Assembly (NCBI GenBank): GCA_040755275.1
Contig: JBFMBE010000023.1
Span: forward strand, 1 to 30,084
Direction: 5' to 3'
DNA length: 30,084 nt
From: Desulfatirhabdium sp040755275
Lineage (GTDB): Bacteria; Desulfobacterota; Desulfobacteria; Desulfobacterales; Desulfatirhabdiaceae
Shown: positions 30,083 to 30,084 of the stretch, one piece after another
Layout of the letters: every line of letters starts with the position of its first letter
Numbering within the stretch: position 1 is the stretch's first letter
Notes under the pieces: model-generated
Told to the model about the DNA's origin: nothing
Seen by the model: only the letters and a program-made list of their open reading frames with translations
The model's database searches: none
Program-made: the position numbers and the translations under genes

Positions 30083-30084
30083 TG

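Larger units (their letters stand above)
29971..30084 (+). other. AT-rich segment at the window edge
   Basis: Base composition changes sharply here: 20 of the last 84 bases (30001-30084) are G or C, about 24%, in contrast to the GC-balanced genes before it. It holds a promoter and hairpin leader, and ends in an ATG at 30082-30084 that could start a gene outside the window. This suggests recently acquired DNA. Confidence 0.6.

Noticed and set aside
1..30084. CRISPR array, tRNA or rRNA genes
   Set aside because: No regularly spaced short direct repeats and no sequence recognisable as tRNA or rRNA were seen by reading; a dedicated RNA search was not possible here.

Overview
The window reads as chromosomal DNA of a sensory-rich Gram-negative bacterium. 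Multi-PAS/GAF histidine kinases, a sigma-54 activator with a matching -24/-12 promoter, 4HB and dCache chemoreceptors, a PrkA/DUF444 pair and a BFD-like small Fe-S protein together suggest a Desulfobacterota (former Deltaproteobacteria) member. That assignment is an inference from gene content and protein style; there is no rRNA or other marker here. Almost every gene lies on the + strand; the one clear exception is a 51-residue Fe-S protein on the minus strand.

Layout. (1) 1-6169: the tail of a palindromic repeat, then an iron-containing alcohol dehydrogenase overlapping a PAS/PAS/kinase/REC hybrid, followed 8 bp later by a PAS-PAS-GAF-PAS-PAS kinase. This resembles the ErcA/ErcS regulatory arrangement known from Pseudomonas. 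(2) 6190-6503: a full 314-bp palindromic element with a 6-bp target duplication. (3) 6773-16040: a membrane HisKA_2 kinase, a REC-GAF-PAS kinase, an NtrC-type activator overlapping it, a sigma-54 promoter with TGGCAT-type palindromes upstream, then a REC-kinase and a chemoreceptor, closed by a strong hairpin. (4) 16163-18892: an iron/metal module (ferritin-like protein, NRAMP transporter, minus-strand [2Fe-2S] protein) bounded by two further copies of the palindromic element in opposite orientations. (5) 19073-29853: PrkA kinase, DUF444 protein, a large CheA with two CheW-like domains and REC, a dCache chemoreceptor, CheW and CheB. (6) 29867-30084: two more short repeat ends, then an abrupt drop to about 24% GC over the last 84 bases, with a near-consensus sigma-70 promoter and a hairpin leader ending at an ATG on the window edge.

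How the genes may work together: four soluble or membrane kinases with REC modules probably form a phosphorelay network whose DNA-binding outputs visible here reduce to one, the sigma-54 activator. Its nearest target is the REC-kinase plus chemoreceptor operon immediately downstream. The CheA cluster lacks CheR and a free CheY in this window.

The most distinctive signal is non-coding: a family of 312-314-bp near-palindromic elements with termini of the type GATGG..CGCAAAAAGTC. Three complete copies are each flanked by a perfect 6-bp direct repeat, and short 71-78-bp relatives share the same ends. They look like non-autonomous (MITE-like) transposable elements; no transposase is present in the window.
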